A DNA stretch of 57,035 nt from Marinobacterium sedimentorum (GCF_024267675.1 NZ_JALDYX010000031.1:1-57035), one strand, 5' to 3'; positions 8,161 to 16,623 are shown, counted from the stretch's first letter. Notes: generated by a model from the sequence alone, not told the origin. Translations and numbers: made by a program.

Positions 8161-9776
8161 TGAAAACACTCGATAAACAGCGTTTCAATATTGCCATTAC
8201 CGCCATGGGCGGGCAGGGCGGCGGTGTACTGGCCGACTGGATCGTGGGTATGGCGGAGGCGGCGAACTGGCACGCCCAGACCACCTCGGTGCCGGGCGTG
8301 GCCCAGCGTACCGGGGCGACCATCTACTACTTGGAGTTGTTCCGGCCGCAGCCGGGCGACACAGACACAAGGCGCCCCGTGCTGTCGCTGTCACCGGCCA
8401 GCGGTGATGTCGACCTGGTGGTTGCGGCCGAGCTGATGGAAGCCGGGCGTGCCATGCAGCGGGGCTTTGTGACGCCGGATCGCACCACGCTGATCGCGTC
8501 GTCACACCGGGCCTATGCCGTGGCCGAAAAGGAGTCCATGGGCAACGCCATCGCCAATTCCGAGTCGGTCCATGTCACTGCAGCACAAATGGCCCGGCGT
8601 TATATCTGCTTTGATATGGCGGCCCTGGCCGAGCAATGCCGCAGTGTGGTGAGTGCGGTGCTGTTTGGCGCCATTCACGGCAGCGGCGTACTGCCCTTTG
8701 GCCGGGAGGACTTCGAACAGGCCATACGCAGGGGCGGCGTGGGCGTTGAGGCGAGTCTCGCCGCCTTTGCGGCAGGTGCCGCGCAGGCCGAGGCCAACCG
8801 CAAGCCGGAAAATCCTGTTGTCCCCAGGGCTGTTGCCGAGGGCTGGCACTACCGGGGGCAGGATGCCGGCATCCGTCAACTGCTGGCGCTTGTCGAGCGG
8901 GACTTTACACCGGCGTTGCGGCCGCTGTTGCAGGAAGGGGTACGCAGAATGCTGGACCACAGCGACCTGCGTTACGCCAAGCGCTATGTCCAACGGATGC
9001 AGCGGCTGCTAGCGCTGGAGACCGAGGCGGATGACCTGGGCGGTAAAGGCTGGCGTTGCAGCGCTATAGCGGCCCGCACCCTGGGGCTCTGGATGGCCTA
9101 TGAGGATACGATCCGGGTGGCGGATATCAAGACGCGCTCGCAGCGGTTTGAGCGCCTGTATGACGAGGTGGGCATCGATGCGGACCAGGTATCCCATTTC
9201 ACCGAGTTCATGCACCCAAGGCTCGAAGAAGTGGCCGAAACACTGCCTGCGGGCCTGGGACGCTGGGTGTTGCGCACCCGCTGGGCGGGGCGGCTGCTGG
9301 AAGCCATGTTCGCGGGCCCGAAAAAACTCTCGACCCAGAGCCTCTGCGGTTTTGTGTCGCTGTACCTGGTGGCACAACTACGCCCGCTCAGGCGTTTTTC
9401 GCTGCGTGATGCTATTGAGCAGACGCAGATTGATGCCTGGCTGGAACAGCTGGAAAGGACGCTGGTGGCAGACTATGACCTGGGCTGCGAAGTGGCGGCA
9501 CTGCCGGAGCTGATCAAGGGCTACAGCAAAACCCGGGAGCGGGGGCTGCGCAGTTTCAGGGCGATTTCGGCCGCGGCCCGGGCGTTCCATGGGCGCCCTG
9601 ATGCCAGTGACCTCCTGGGCCGCCTCAAGGCCGCCGCGCTGCAAAGTGAAGAGGGTTCTGAGCTTGCGGCCGCCTTGCAGCGCCATCAGCTTGGGCATCT
9701 GTTCGAACCGCTGCCAGGCAAGCAGCAGGACGGCGCTTCCTGTGCTGCGCAGTATGTGGACGCGGCGGCCAGATAG
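8160..9776 (+). CDS. iorB: Indolepyruvate:ferredoxin oxidoreductase-type enzyme, beta subunit with long C-terminal extension
   Basis: A 538-residue protein. The first ~210 residues form the POR gamma-type CoA/acceptor domain (AITAMGGQGGGVLADWIVGM at about 13-32 and TTSVPGVAQRTGATIYYLEL at about 41-60). The classical archaeal IorB is only about 200 residues, so the remaining ~320 residues are an additional domain resembling the extra C-terminal region of fused, aerobic-type indolepyruvate oxidoreductases. Its role is not clear; it may organise the complex or the electron path. The gene overlaps iorA by one base (TGATG), showing coupled translation of a two-subunit enzyme. Confidence 0.82.
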   Translation: MKTLDKQRFNIAITAMGGQGGGVLADWIVGMAEAANWHAQTTSVPGVAQRTGATIYYLELFRPQPGDTDTRRPVLSLSPASGDVDLVVAAELMEAGRAMQRGFVTPDRTTLIASSHRAYAVAEKESMGNAIANSESVHVTAAQMARRYICFDMAALAEQCRSVVSAVLFGAIHGSGVLPFGREDFEQAIRRGGVGVEASLAAFAAGAAQAEANRKPENPVVPRAVAEGWHYRGQDAGIRQLLALVERDFTPALRPLLQEGVRRMLDHSDLRYAKRYVQRMQRLLALETEADDLGGKGWRCSAIAARTLGLWMAYEDTIRVADIKTRSQRFERLYDEVGIDADQVSHFTEFMHPRLEEVAETLPAGLGRWVLRTRWAGRLLEAMFAGPKKLSTQSLCGFVSLYLVAQLRPLRRFSLRDAIEQTQIDAWLEQLERTLVADYDLGCEVAALPELIKGYSKTRERGLRSFRAISAAARAFHGRPDASDLLGRLKAAALQSEEGSELAAALQRHQLGHLFEPLPGKQQDGASCAAQYVDAAAR

Positions 9777-10002
9777 GGTGTTGTCGAACCTGGGTCCCCG
9801 GTGGGGTAAAAGCGGATAGAGATCGTGAAGTATCGGGATAGTTTGATGCCTGCGCTCTCTGGTCTGATAGCTGTATCTGGCACCACGAAGCTGACGCCCG
9901 CGCCTGCCGGCGTGAGCCTTATGCGTGCAGTGCCAGACAGCACAGACTGCCCCGTTGATTGTTCGTGGGCAGACGTTGCCCATAACAACAATGGAGCTCA
10001 CC

Positions 10003-10980
10003 ATGATTGACTTCAAACCCCTGCTGCTGGCGACCTCGCTGGCGTTATCCGCAGTCTCGGCCCAGGCGCAGGAATTCCGCCTCGGCCTGATTACGCCTCC
10101 GCCCCATATCTGGACCCAGGCGGCCAACGATTTCGCCAAGGAACTGAACGAAAAATCCGCCGGCGAGCACAGTGTCTCGGTTTTCCCGGCGCAGCAGCTC
10201 GGCAACGAGGCACAAATGGTGCAGCAGTTGCAGACCGGTGCCCTGGACATGGCCTTCCTGACCCTCGCGGAAATGTCCAACCGGGTGCCGGACTTCGGTG
10301 CCCTCTATGCGCCTTACCTGGTCGATGATATCGATCAGGCCGCGGCGCTGTTGCGCTCCGAGACGGCAACAAGCTTGCTGGATCAGCTTCCCGGCGGTGT
10401 TGGTGTGGTGGGAATCGGCTATGGCATGGCCGGCATGCGCCAGGTGCTGAGCCGTGATGCGGTCACAGGCCCCGCCGACCTCGCGGGCAAGAAGCTGCGC
10501 ATTACACCGTTTGAACCTATCCGCGACTTCTACACTGCCGTGGGCGCGGCGCCCACGCCGTTGCCGCTGCCGGGCGTCTACGATGCGCTGGCCAATGGCC
10601 AGGTCGATGCCATCGACATGGATTTCGACTCCATCCTGATCCTCAAATTCTACGAGCGGGCCAACAACCTGATGATCTCCAACCACATGATGTTCCCGAT
10701 GGTTGGCGTGGTGTCGGGCCGCGTCTGGCGCGGCCTCAGCGACGAGGACAGGGCGCTGATCCAGACCACCATGAAAGCGCACCTTGATTCGGTGATCGAC
10801 CGTTTCCAGGCCCAGGAGAAGGACCAGGAGCAGCAGTTGCGCCAGCTCGATATCACTATCAGTGAAGCGGGTCGCGACGAATTCACCGATGTAATCGCAA
10901 ACTGGGAAGCCATCTGGTCCGAGAAGGCCAGCTCACTGCAGGATCTCCGCAAGGCGGCTGCCCAGGTCAAGGGCAGCTGA
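10003..10980 (+). CDS. Second TRAP transporter periplasmic binding protein (DctP family)
   Basis: A 325-residue binding protein. The ATG at 10003 is preferred to an in-frame upstream start (9925) because GGAG (9993-9996) is well spaced before it and the resulting N terminus, MIDFKPLLLATSLALSAVSA, is a proper signal peptide with AQA-Q cleavage near residue 23. The DctP signature is seen in ADLAGKKLRITPFEPIRDFY and LPGVYDALANGQVDAIDMDF. It is the first gene of a second complete TRAP operon (binding protein first, then DctQ, DctM), the opposite order to the TRAP set at 2922-5781. The 226-bp gap before it (9777-10002) shows no gene. Substrate is unknown; an aromatic or indolic acid would fit the neighbourhood. 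Confidence 0.88.
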   Translation: MIDFKPLLLATSLALSAVSAQAQEFRLGLITPPPHIWTQAANDFAKELNEKSAGEHSVSVFPAQQLGNEAQMVQQLQTGALDMAFLTLAEMSNRVPDFGALYAPYLVDDIDQAAALLRSETATSLLDQLPGGVGVVGIGYGMAGMRQVLSRDAVTGPADLAGKKLRITPFEPIRDFYTAVGAAPTPLPLPGVYDALANGQVDAIDMDFDSILILKFYERANNLMISNHMMFPMVGVVSGRVWRGLSDEDRALIQTTMKAHLDSVIDRFQAQEKDQEQQLRQLDITISEAGRDEFTDVIANWEAIWSEKASSLQDLRKAAAQVKGS

Positions 10981-11000
10981 TAAGCCACAACACTAACAGC

Positions 11001-11021
11001 CTCCCGGTAGGGTTCCGGGAG
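11001..11021 (+). other. Intercistronic hairpin between dctP and dctQ of the second TRAP operon
   Basis: CTCCCGG (11001-11007) and CCGGGAG (11015-11021) form a perfect 7-bp stem just upstream of the DctQ ribosome-binding site. Such stems often stabilise the upstream message so that binding protein is made in excess over permease. No T-tract follows. Confidence 0.5.
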
Positions 11022-11038
11022 CTGTGGGAGGAACTGTC

Positions 11039-11587
11039 ATGCTTAAAGCTGTCTCGAATCTGATTGCCCGGGCCGAGGTCGTTGTAGCGGCCTCGCTGGC
11101 CGGCGCCGTGACACTGCTGGTGTTGCTGAATATCGTCAGCCGCGCAGCGGGCCACGCGATCTACTGGGTGGATGAGCTGGCGATCTACTGCATGGTATGG
11201 ATGACCTTTTTTACCACCTCGGTGCTGCTGAAAAAGCGCCAGTGCGTCGCCGTCACCATTCTGACCGACTATTTCAATGCCGAAATTCGCTACTGGCTGG
11301 CGCTGTTCAGCGATCTGATGGTGCTGTTTTTTGCCCTTTTTCTGTTCTGGTTGTGCTGGAACTGGTACGACCCCTTCACGCTGTACCAGTCAGGCTTCGA
11401 CCTGCAGGCTTTCCAGGGCGAAACCTTCAATTTCATGTACGCGGAGAATACCAACACTCTGGGGCTGAAAAAGTTCTGGATATGGCTGGCGCTGCCGCTG
11501 TTTGCGTTCTCGCTCTCGCTGCATGCGCTGAGTAATCTGCTTGAGAACCTGCGGCCCACCCCCGTCCTTGCGGGAGAAACCCTATGA
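11039..11587 (+). CDS. Second TRAP transporter small permease subunit (DctQ family)
   Basis: A 182-residue inner-membrane protein with four hydrophobic segments and the DctQ feature YWVDELAIYCMVWMTFFTTS (about 41-60). The ATG at 11039 is chosen because the strong Shine-Dalgarno GGGAGGA (11026-11032) sits just ahead; an in-frame GTG at 11024 would lie inside that site. The DctM gene overlaps the stop by four bases (ATGA), so translation is coupled. Together with the upstream DctP and downstream DctM it forms a complete sodium-driven uptake system. Confidence 0.86.
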   Translation: MLKAVSNLIARAEVVVAASLAGAVTLLVLLNIVSRAAGHAIYWVDELAIYCMVWMTFFTTSVLLKKRQCVAVTILTDYFNAEIRYWLALFSDLMVLFFALFLFWLCWNWYDPFTLYQSGFDLQAFQGETFNFMYAENTNTLGLKKFWIWLALPLFAFSLSLHALSNLLENLRPTPVLAGETL

Positions 11588-12843
11588 CGTTCGCTGTATT
11601 TCTGCTGTTGCTCTTCATGGCGGTGCCCATCGCCCTGGTACTGGCGCTGACGGCCCTCTGGTACATCAATGCCTCCGGCAATGCGGTACTGTTCGATTCC
11701 TATCCGCAGCAGCTGTTTGGCGCGATCGAAAGCTACGGTCTGCTGGCGATTCCACTGTTCATGCTGGCCGGGGAGCTGATGAATGAGGGCGGACTGACGT
11801 CCCGCTTGATCAATCTGGCCCGCATTCTGGTGGGCGGCTTTCGTGGTGGTCTGGCCTACATCAACCTGGTGGCCAACATGATGATGGCGGCAATCATGGG
11901 ATCGGCTGCCTCGCAGATTGCCATCATGTCCCGCGCCATGGTGCCGGCGATGGAAAAGGAGGGCTACGACAAACCCTATGCCGCGGCCATTACGGCGGCC
12001 GGCGGCCTGCTGTCGCCGATTATTCCGCCCTCGATGCTGTTCGTGCTGTTTGGCGTGCTGGCGCAGGTACCGATTGCCGAGATGTTCATCGCCGGTATTA
12101 TCCCCGGCCTGATCATGGGGGGGCTGTTTTTCCTCACGATCAGCCTGATGGGACTGGTATACGAGTATCCGAAGGGGGAATGGCCGAGCCGTCAACAGGC
12201 GCGGGAATATATCCTCATGGGGATACCGGCAGGGCTGATCCCGCTGATCATTATCGGCGGCATTCTGACCGGGCTGGCGACACCGACGGAGTCTGCCGCG
12301 CTGGCCTCGCTGGGCGCGCTGCTGATCGGTAAATACGTGTACAGGGATTTCAAGTATTCGATGCTGTTCGAGGTGCTCAAGCGCACCGCTTTCAACTCCG
12401 GCATGGTGATCATGCTGATCGCGGCCGCTGGCGTTTTCGGCTGGGTGATAGTGTTCGAGAAGATTCCGCAGAATGCGGCAATCTGGATCGCCGCCCAGAC
12501 CGCCGACCCCTTCATGTTCCTGCTGATGGTGGTGGGCATACTGCTGCTGGTGGGCATGGTGATCGACGGTATCGCCGCGCTGATCCTGGTGGTGCCCATA
12601 TTGCTGCCGATCGCCCAGTCCCAGTTCGGTATCAGTCCATACCAGTTCGGCGTGGTGGTGTGCCTGACGCTGGTGCTTGGACTGCTGACGCCGCCGGTCG
12701 GCGCCGGGCTCTTTATCGCCTCGACCATGACAGGCGCGCCGCCGATGCGCATCTTCCGTGCGCTGCTGCCTTTCCTGGGGGCAACGCTCATCACCCTGGT
12801 GCTGCTGAGCTGGAAGGGCGAGCTGGTAACCATGCTGCTTTGA
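11584..12843 (+). CDS. Second TRAP transporter large permease subunit (DctM family)
   Basis: A 419-residue polytopic membrane protein with about twelve segments. DctM motifs include FGAIESYGLLAIPLFMLAGE (about 42-61), YINLVANMMMAAIMGSAASQ, IPPSMLFVLFGVLAQ and, in the second half, GMVIDGIAALILVVPILLPI. It completes the second TRAP operon and ends 15 bp from the convergent LysR gene. It is clearly different in sequence from the DctM at 3443-4762, so the two systems are not recent duplicates. Confidence 0.92.
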   Translation: MTFAVFLLLLFMAVPIALVLALTALWYINASGNAVLFDSYPQQLFGAIESYGLLAIPLFMLAGELMNEGGLTSRLINLARILVGGFRGGLAYINLVANMMMAAIMGSAASQIAIMSRAMVPAMEKEGYDKPYAAAITAAGGLLSPIIPPSMLFVLFGVLAQVPIAEMFIAGIIPGLIMGGLFFLTISLMGLVYEYPKGEWPSRQQAREYILMGIPAGLIPLIIIGGILTGLATPTESAALASLGALLIGKYVYRDFKYSMLFEVLKRTAFNSGMVIMLIAAAGVFGWVIVFEKIPQNAAIWIAAQTADPFMFLLMVVGILLLVGMVIDGIAALILVVPILLPIAQSQFGISPYQFGVVVCLTLVLGLLTPPVGAGLFIASTMTGAPPMRIFRALLPFLGATLITLVLLSWKGELVTMLL

Positions 12844-12858
12844 CGGGCTGGTTGCGCT

Positions 12859-13764
12859 CTAGAATTGTCTCAAATCGCCCTGCTTCAGCGCTTTGGCCAG
12901 CATGGTGATCGGTGAATCCAGGCGTTCGTCCTTGCGCAGCACTACCTGCCAGTCCAGATAGAGTCCTTCTTTTGTCACTTTCACCGTATTGAGGCCGCCG
13001 TGGCGCAGGTAGGGTTTCAGGGCCCAGGTCGGCATTATGGTGATGCCTGCGCCTGCGCGCACAAACTCCACCACCGCCTCCGTAACGCCGGCGCGGATCA
13101 CCCTGGGGGGCAGCAGCTGATAGCGGCTGAACAGCTGCTCGTACTCGCGCCCAGGACCCGGGTTGGTGTGGTAGGTAATATAGGTGTTGTCGGCGATCTC
13201 CTCGGGCGACAACCAGTCCTGGCCAGCGTTGGCATGATCCTCGGGTAACACCGCCACCATCTCGTCCCGGAACAGCTTCAGTGTCCGGAATCCCGTCTGC
13301 ACCACAGTTCCCGACACGATGGACAGGTCGATGCTGCCGTTGCGCAGTGCCGTATAGGGGTCCATCGACACATCCGGAATGATCTCGACGCTGATGCTCG
13401 GATGTTCGGCCATGAAGCCTGTCAGAAAGGGCGGCAGCCAGTGGTAGCTGCCATAGGCTTCATTGCCGATCCGCACCACATGCTCGATCCCCACCGACAG
13501 CTTGTTGATATCGTTTTCCGCCCGCTCCAGCTCACCCAGCACCACCCGCGCCGACTGCAACAGGCGTTTGCCGGCACTGGTAGGGATCAGTTTCTTGTGG
13601 CGTCTGTAGAAGAGTTCGGTATTGAGCAGACGCTCGGCTTCGCGGATACGGTGGCTCAGCGCCGACTGCGTCAGCCCGATCAGGCCGGCGGCCTCGGAGA
13701 CGCTGCCGGTGGTGGCGATCGCCAGGATCATCTGCAGATGGCGGGTGCTGACTCGGGTGCTCAT
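12859..13764 (-). CDS. LysR-family transcriptional regulator divergent from the kynurenine operon
   Basis: A 301-residue LysR-type regulator. The winged helix-turn-helix is at about 1-65, with the family signature GSVSEAAGLIGLTQSALSHR (about 20-39). It is followed by the linker helix and a co-inducer-binding domain, with FVRAGAGITIMPTWALKPYL near residue 241. The sequence style is closest to the MetR-like branch. It faces kynA across a 118-bp gap, the usual geometry for a LysR protein controlling its neighbour, so kynurenine or another tryptophan metabolite is a plausible co-inducer. The known Pseudomonas kyn regulator KynR belongs to the Lrp/AsnC family, so this would be a different kind of control. 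No strong ribosome-binding site is seen before the ATG. Confidence 0.88.
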   Translation of the reverse strand: MSTRVSTRHLQMILAIATTGSVSEAAGLIGLTQSALSHRIREAERLLNTELFYRRHKKLIPTSAGKRLLQSARVVLGELERAENDINKLSVGIEHVVRIGNEAYGSYHWLPPFLTGFMAEHPSISVEIIPDVSMDPYTALRNGSIDLSIVSGTVVQTGFRTLKLFRDEMVAVLPEDHANAGQDWLSPEEIADNTYITYHTNPGPGREYEQLFSRYQLLPPRVIRAGVTEAVVEFVRAGAGITIMPTWALKPYLRHGGLNTVKVTKEGLYLDWQVVLRKDERLDSPITMLAKALKQGDLRQF

Positions 13765-13882
13765 AAAGTATGTAAAAAACTAATAAAAATGAGTAATTTT
13801 ATGAAATTTACATGCAAATTGGCGCTACGTAAACTCACTGCAGTTCAATAACAACAATTCAACGGCAGCAAGGATACGAACG
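13765..13882 (+). promoter_or_regulatory. Divergent lysR-kynA promoter/operator region with repeated TTTACAT-like sites
   Basis: This 118-bp AT-rich gap holds three related half-sites: GTATGTAAA (13768-13776, reverse of TTTACATAC), TTTACATGC (13807-13815) and CTACGTAAA (13825-13833, reverse of TTTACGTAG). The middle one lies inside the inverted repeat AATTT-acatgc-AAATT (13805-13820), which has the form of a LysR box. A Shine-Dalgarno-like AAGGA precedes kynA. Assignment as the LysR operator is inference. Confidence 0.45.
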
Positions 13883-14743
13883 ATGAGCGACGGATGCAGG
13901 GCACAGGCGGCAGACAGGCAGCAGGTCAATCTGGACGACGAGAAGGTCCACTGGGATCAGGACATGAGTTATGGCCAGTATCTGGCGCTGGAGCCGCTGC
14001 TGGCCTGCCAGAACCCGGTTTCCGAGCAGCATGATGAGATGCTGTTCATTGTTATCCATCAGGCCTCTGAGCTGTGGATGAAACTCTGCCTGCACGAGGC
14101 CTATGGCGCTGCACAGCATATCCGCCAGGATAATCTGCGCCCCGCCTTCAAGATGCTGAGCCGCGTCGCCCGTATCCAGGAACAGCTGATCAATGCCTGG
14201 GAAGTTCTGGTGACCATGACACCGGCGGACTATGCGAGCTTTCGTGATGACCTGGGCCAGAGTTCCGGTTTCCAGTCCTACCAGTACCGTGAGCTGGAAT
14301 TTCTGCTGGGCAACAAGAACGCCCGCATGATCGAGGCGCATCGCGCCCACGGGCAGCATTACGCGCATCTGCAGGCCGTGCTCAAGGCGCCGAGCCTGTA
14401 CGACATCACGCTGCAACTGCTGAAAAAGCGCGGCTTCGATATCCCCGACAGCCAGCTGCAGCGCGACTGGTCCGAGCCTTACAGCGCCAGCCCGCAGGTT
14501 GAGGCGGTCTGGTCCGAGATCTACCGCAACACCTCGAAATACTGGGATCTGTACGAACTGGCCGAGAAGCTGGTGGACATGGAATTCAACTTCCAGAAAT
14601 GGCGCTTCAGCCACATGAAGACGGTGGAGCGCATTATCGGTTATCGCCATGGAACCGGCGGCACCGCCGGCGTGAACTATCTGGTCAAGGCGCTGGAGCT
14701 GCAGTTCTTCCCGGAACTCTGGTCCGTGCGGACCTCGGTCTGA
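13883..14743 (+). CDS. kynA: Tryptophan 2,3-dioxygenase
   Basis: A 286-residue heme dioxygenase that opens the indole ring of L-tryptophan to give N-formylkynurenine, the first step of the kynurenine pathway. The family signature FIVIHQASELWMKL is present with the distal His at residue 59, and the proximal heme ligand His244 lies in RFSHMKTVERIIG. GTGGTAGVNYLVKAL and FFPELW near the C terminus are also characteristic. It is the first gene of kynABU, with kynB starting 9 bp after its stop, and is divergent from a LysR regulator. Confidence 0.96.
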   Translation: MSDGCRAQAADRQQVNLDDEKVHWDQDMSYGQYLALEPLLACQNPVSEQHDEMLFIVIHQASELWMKLCLHEAYGAAQHIRQDNLRPAFKMLSRVARIQEQLINAWEVLVTMTPADYASFRDDLGQSSGFQSYQYRELEFLLGNKNARMIEAHRAHGQHYAHLQAVLKAPSLYDITLQLLKKRGFDIPDSQLQRDWSEPYSASPQVEAVWSEIYRNTSKYWDLYELAEKLVDMEFNFQKWRFSHMKTVERIIGYRHGTGGTAGVNYLVKALELQFFPELWSVRTSV

Positions 14744-14752
14744 GGCACAGGT

Positions 14753-15379
14753 ATGAGCACACTCTGGGATATCTCGCAGACATTGCGTGCGGGGCTGCCG
14801 GTCTGGCCCGGTGATACCGCATTTGAATCCGACCCGCACTGGGTGCTGGAGGACGGCTGTCCGGTCAATGTGGGGCGCTTTCGCCTCTCGACCCACTCCG
14901 GCACCCATGCCGATGCGCCGCTGCATTATGACGCCGCAGGCCTGCCGATTGCCGAGGTGAGCCTCGAGTATTACATCGGTCCCTGCCTGCTGATCGATAC
15001 GGTGGCGTCCGGCGCTCTGGTGCTTCCCGAACACATTGTCGATCAGCTGCCCGAGCGGGTCGAGCGGGTGTTGCTGCGCACCTTCGCGCAGTTTCCCCGT
15101 GAACGCTGGACATCCGACTTCACCGCCGTCGCGGCCCAGACCATTGAACTGCTGGCCGCACGCGGCGCCCGGCTGATCGGCATCGACAGTCCGTCGCTGG
15201 ACCCGCAGGACTCCAAGACGCTGGATGCGCACCGGGCGGTACGTCGCCACCGCATGGCCATCCTCGAAGGCCTGGTGCTCGACGGGGTACCGGCCGGCGC
15301 CTACGAGCTGATCGCACCGCCTTTGAAACTGGACAAACTTGATGCCTCGCCCGTGCGGGCGCTGCTGAGGAGCATTTAA
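14753..15379 (+). CDS. kynB: Kynurenine formamidase (arylformamidase)
   Basis: A 208-residue metal-dependent cyclase/hydrolase-fold enzyme that removes the formyl group from N-formylkynurenine. The metal-binding and catalytic signature STHSGTHADAPLHYD (about 43-57) is intact, and the segment GIDSPSLDPQDSKTLDAH (about 143-160) is typical of bacterial KynB. The length matches the family. It sits between kynA (9 bp) and kynU (2 bp), so the three are one transcription unit. Confidence 0.95.
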   Translation: MSTLWDISQTLRAGLPVWPGDTAFESDPHWVLEDGCPVNVGRFRLSTHSGTHADAPLHYDAAGLPIAEVSLEYYIGPCLLIDTVASGALVLPEHIVDQLPERVERVLLRTFAQFPRERWTSDFTAVAAQTIELLAARGARLIGIDSPSLDPQDSKTLDAHRAVRRHRMAILEGLVLDGVPAGAYELIAPPLKLDKLDASPVRALLRSI

Positions 15380-15381
15380 GC

Positions 15382-16623
15382 ATGACGACACTGACGCGTG
15401 ACCACTTCACCAGACTGGACCAGCAGGATTCGCTGGCCGCTTTTCAACAGGAGTTCGAGCTGCCGGCCGGGCATATCTACCTCAACGGCAACTCGCTCGG
15501 CGTATTGCCCAGGGCCGCCAAGGCGCGGGCGCGGGAAGTGGTGGAGCAGGAGTGGGGTCAGGGGCTGATCCGCAGCTGGAATACCGCTGACTGGATCAGC
15601 CTGCCGCGCCGTGTCGGCGACAAGATCGCCGGCCTGATCGGCGCCGATGCTGGCGAAGTGGTGGTGGCGGACTCCACCTCGGTCAATCTGTTCAAGCTTG
15701 CGGCGGCGGCGGTGAAGTTGCGCCCCGGGCGCAGCAAGATCCTGTCCGAGCCCGGCAACTTTCCGACTGATCTCTATATCCTGCAGGGGCTTGAGGCCTT
15801 TATGGACGGCGGCGTGCAGCTCAATACCGTACACCGCGACGAGATTCTGCCGGCCATCAACGAAGATACCGCGCTGGTGGTGCTGACCCAGGTGCACTAC
15901 AAGAGCGGCAGCATGTTCGACATGGCGGCGATCACGGCCCGCGCCCATGAAATGGGTGCGCTGGTACTCTGGGATCTTAGCCACAGCGCCGGGGCCGTGC
16001 CGGTGGCGCTAAACGACGTGGGTGCCGATTTTGCCATCGGCTGCGGTTACAAGTACCTCAATGGCGGCCCCGGTGCGCCGGGTTTCCTGTTCGTCGCCCG
16101 GCGCCATCAGGCGCAGCTGCAGCAACCCCTGAGCGGCTGGTTTGGCCATGCCAGCCCCTTCCAGATGCGTGACGACTACGAACCTGCGCCCGGTATCGAA
16201 CGCACGCTGTGCGGTACCACCCCGGTCATCGGCGCCAGCCTGCTGGAGGTCGGGGTCGATATCATGGCATCGGCCGATATGGCGCTGGTGCGCGAGAAAT
16301 CGCTGCAGATGGGGCAGCTCTTTATCGAACTGGTGGAGCAGCGCCTCGGCGACTACGGCTTTGGTATCGCCTCCTCAAAGAATCCGGCGTTACGCGGCAG
16401 CCAGGTGTCGCTGACGCACGAGCAGGGCTTCGCCATCATGCAGGCCCTGATTGCGCGCAACATCATAGGTGACTTCCGTGCGCCGGATATTCTGCGCTTC
16501 GGCTTCACGCCGCTCTATGTCCGTTTCGTTGATCTCTGGGACTGCGTGGATGCACTGGTCGACATTATGGCGACCCGCGACTGGGATCAGGCGGTTTACC
16601 GACAGCTCACCGCGGTGACCTGA
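15382..16623 (+). CDS. kynU: Kynureninase
   Basis: A 413-residue PLP enzyme of fold type I that cleaves kynurenine to anthranilate and alanine. The N-terminal YLNGNSLGVLPRAA and the PLP-binding segment GCGYKYLNGGPGAPGFLF, with the Schiff-base Lys at about residue 224, are diagnostic. LWDLSHSAGAVPVAL supplies the PLP-nitrogen Asp. It follows kynB by 2 bp and is the last gene before an intrinsic terminator at 16640-16668. Its product anthranilate is the substrate of AntABC encoded at the start of the window, so the two operons together convert tryptophan to catechol. Confidence 0.96.
   Translation: MTTLTRDHFTRLDQQDSLAAFQQEFELPAGHIYLNGNSLGVLPRAAKARAREVVEQEWGQGLIRSWNTADWISLPRRVGDKIAGLIGADAGEVVVADSTSVNLFKLAAAAVKLRPGRSKILSEPGNFPTDLYILQGLEAFMDGGVQLNTVHRDEILPAINEDTALVVLTQVHYKSGSMFDMAAITARAHEMGALVLWDLSHSAGAVPVALNDVGADFAIGCGYKYLNGGPGAPGFLFVARRHQAQLQQPLSGWFGHASPFQMRDDYEPAPGIERTLCGTTPVIGASLLEVGVDIMASADMALVREKSLQMGQLFIELVEQRLGDYGFGIASSKNPALRGSQVSLTHEQGFAIMQALIARNIIGDFRAPDILRFGFTPLYVRFVDLWDCVDALVDIMATRDWDQAVYRQLTAVT

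Noticed and set aside
13859..15391. A 510-residue protein antisense to kynA and kynB
   Set aside because: Long antisense frames are expected in GC-rich DNA. The sense strand encodes clear tryptophan 2,3-dioxygenase and kynurenine formamidase with intact active sites.
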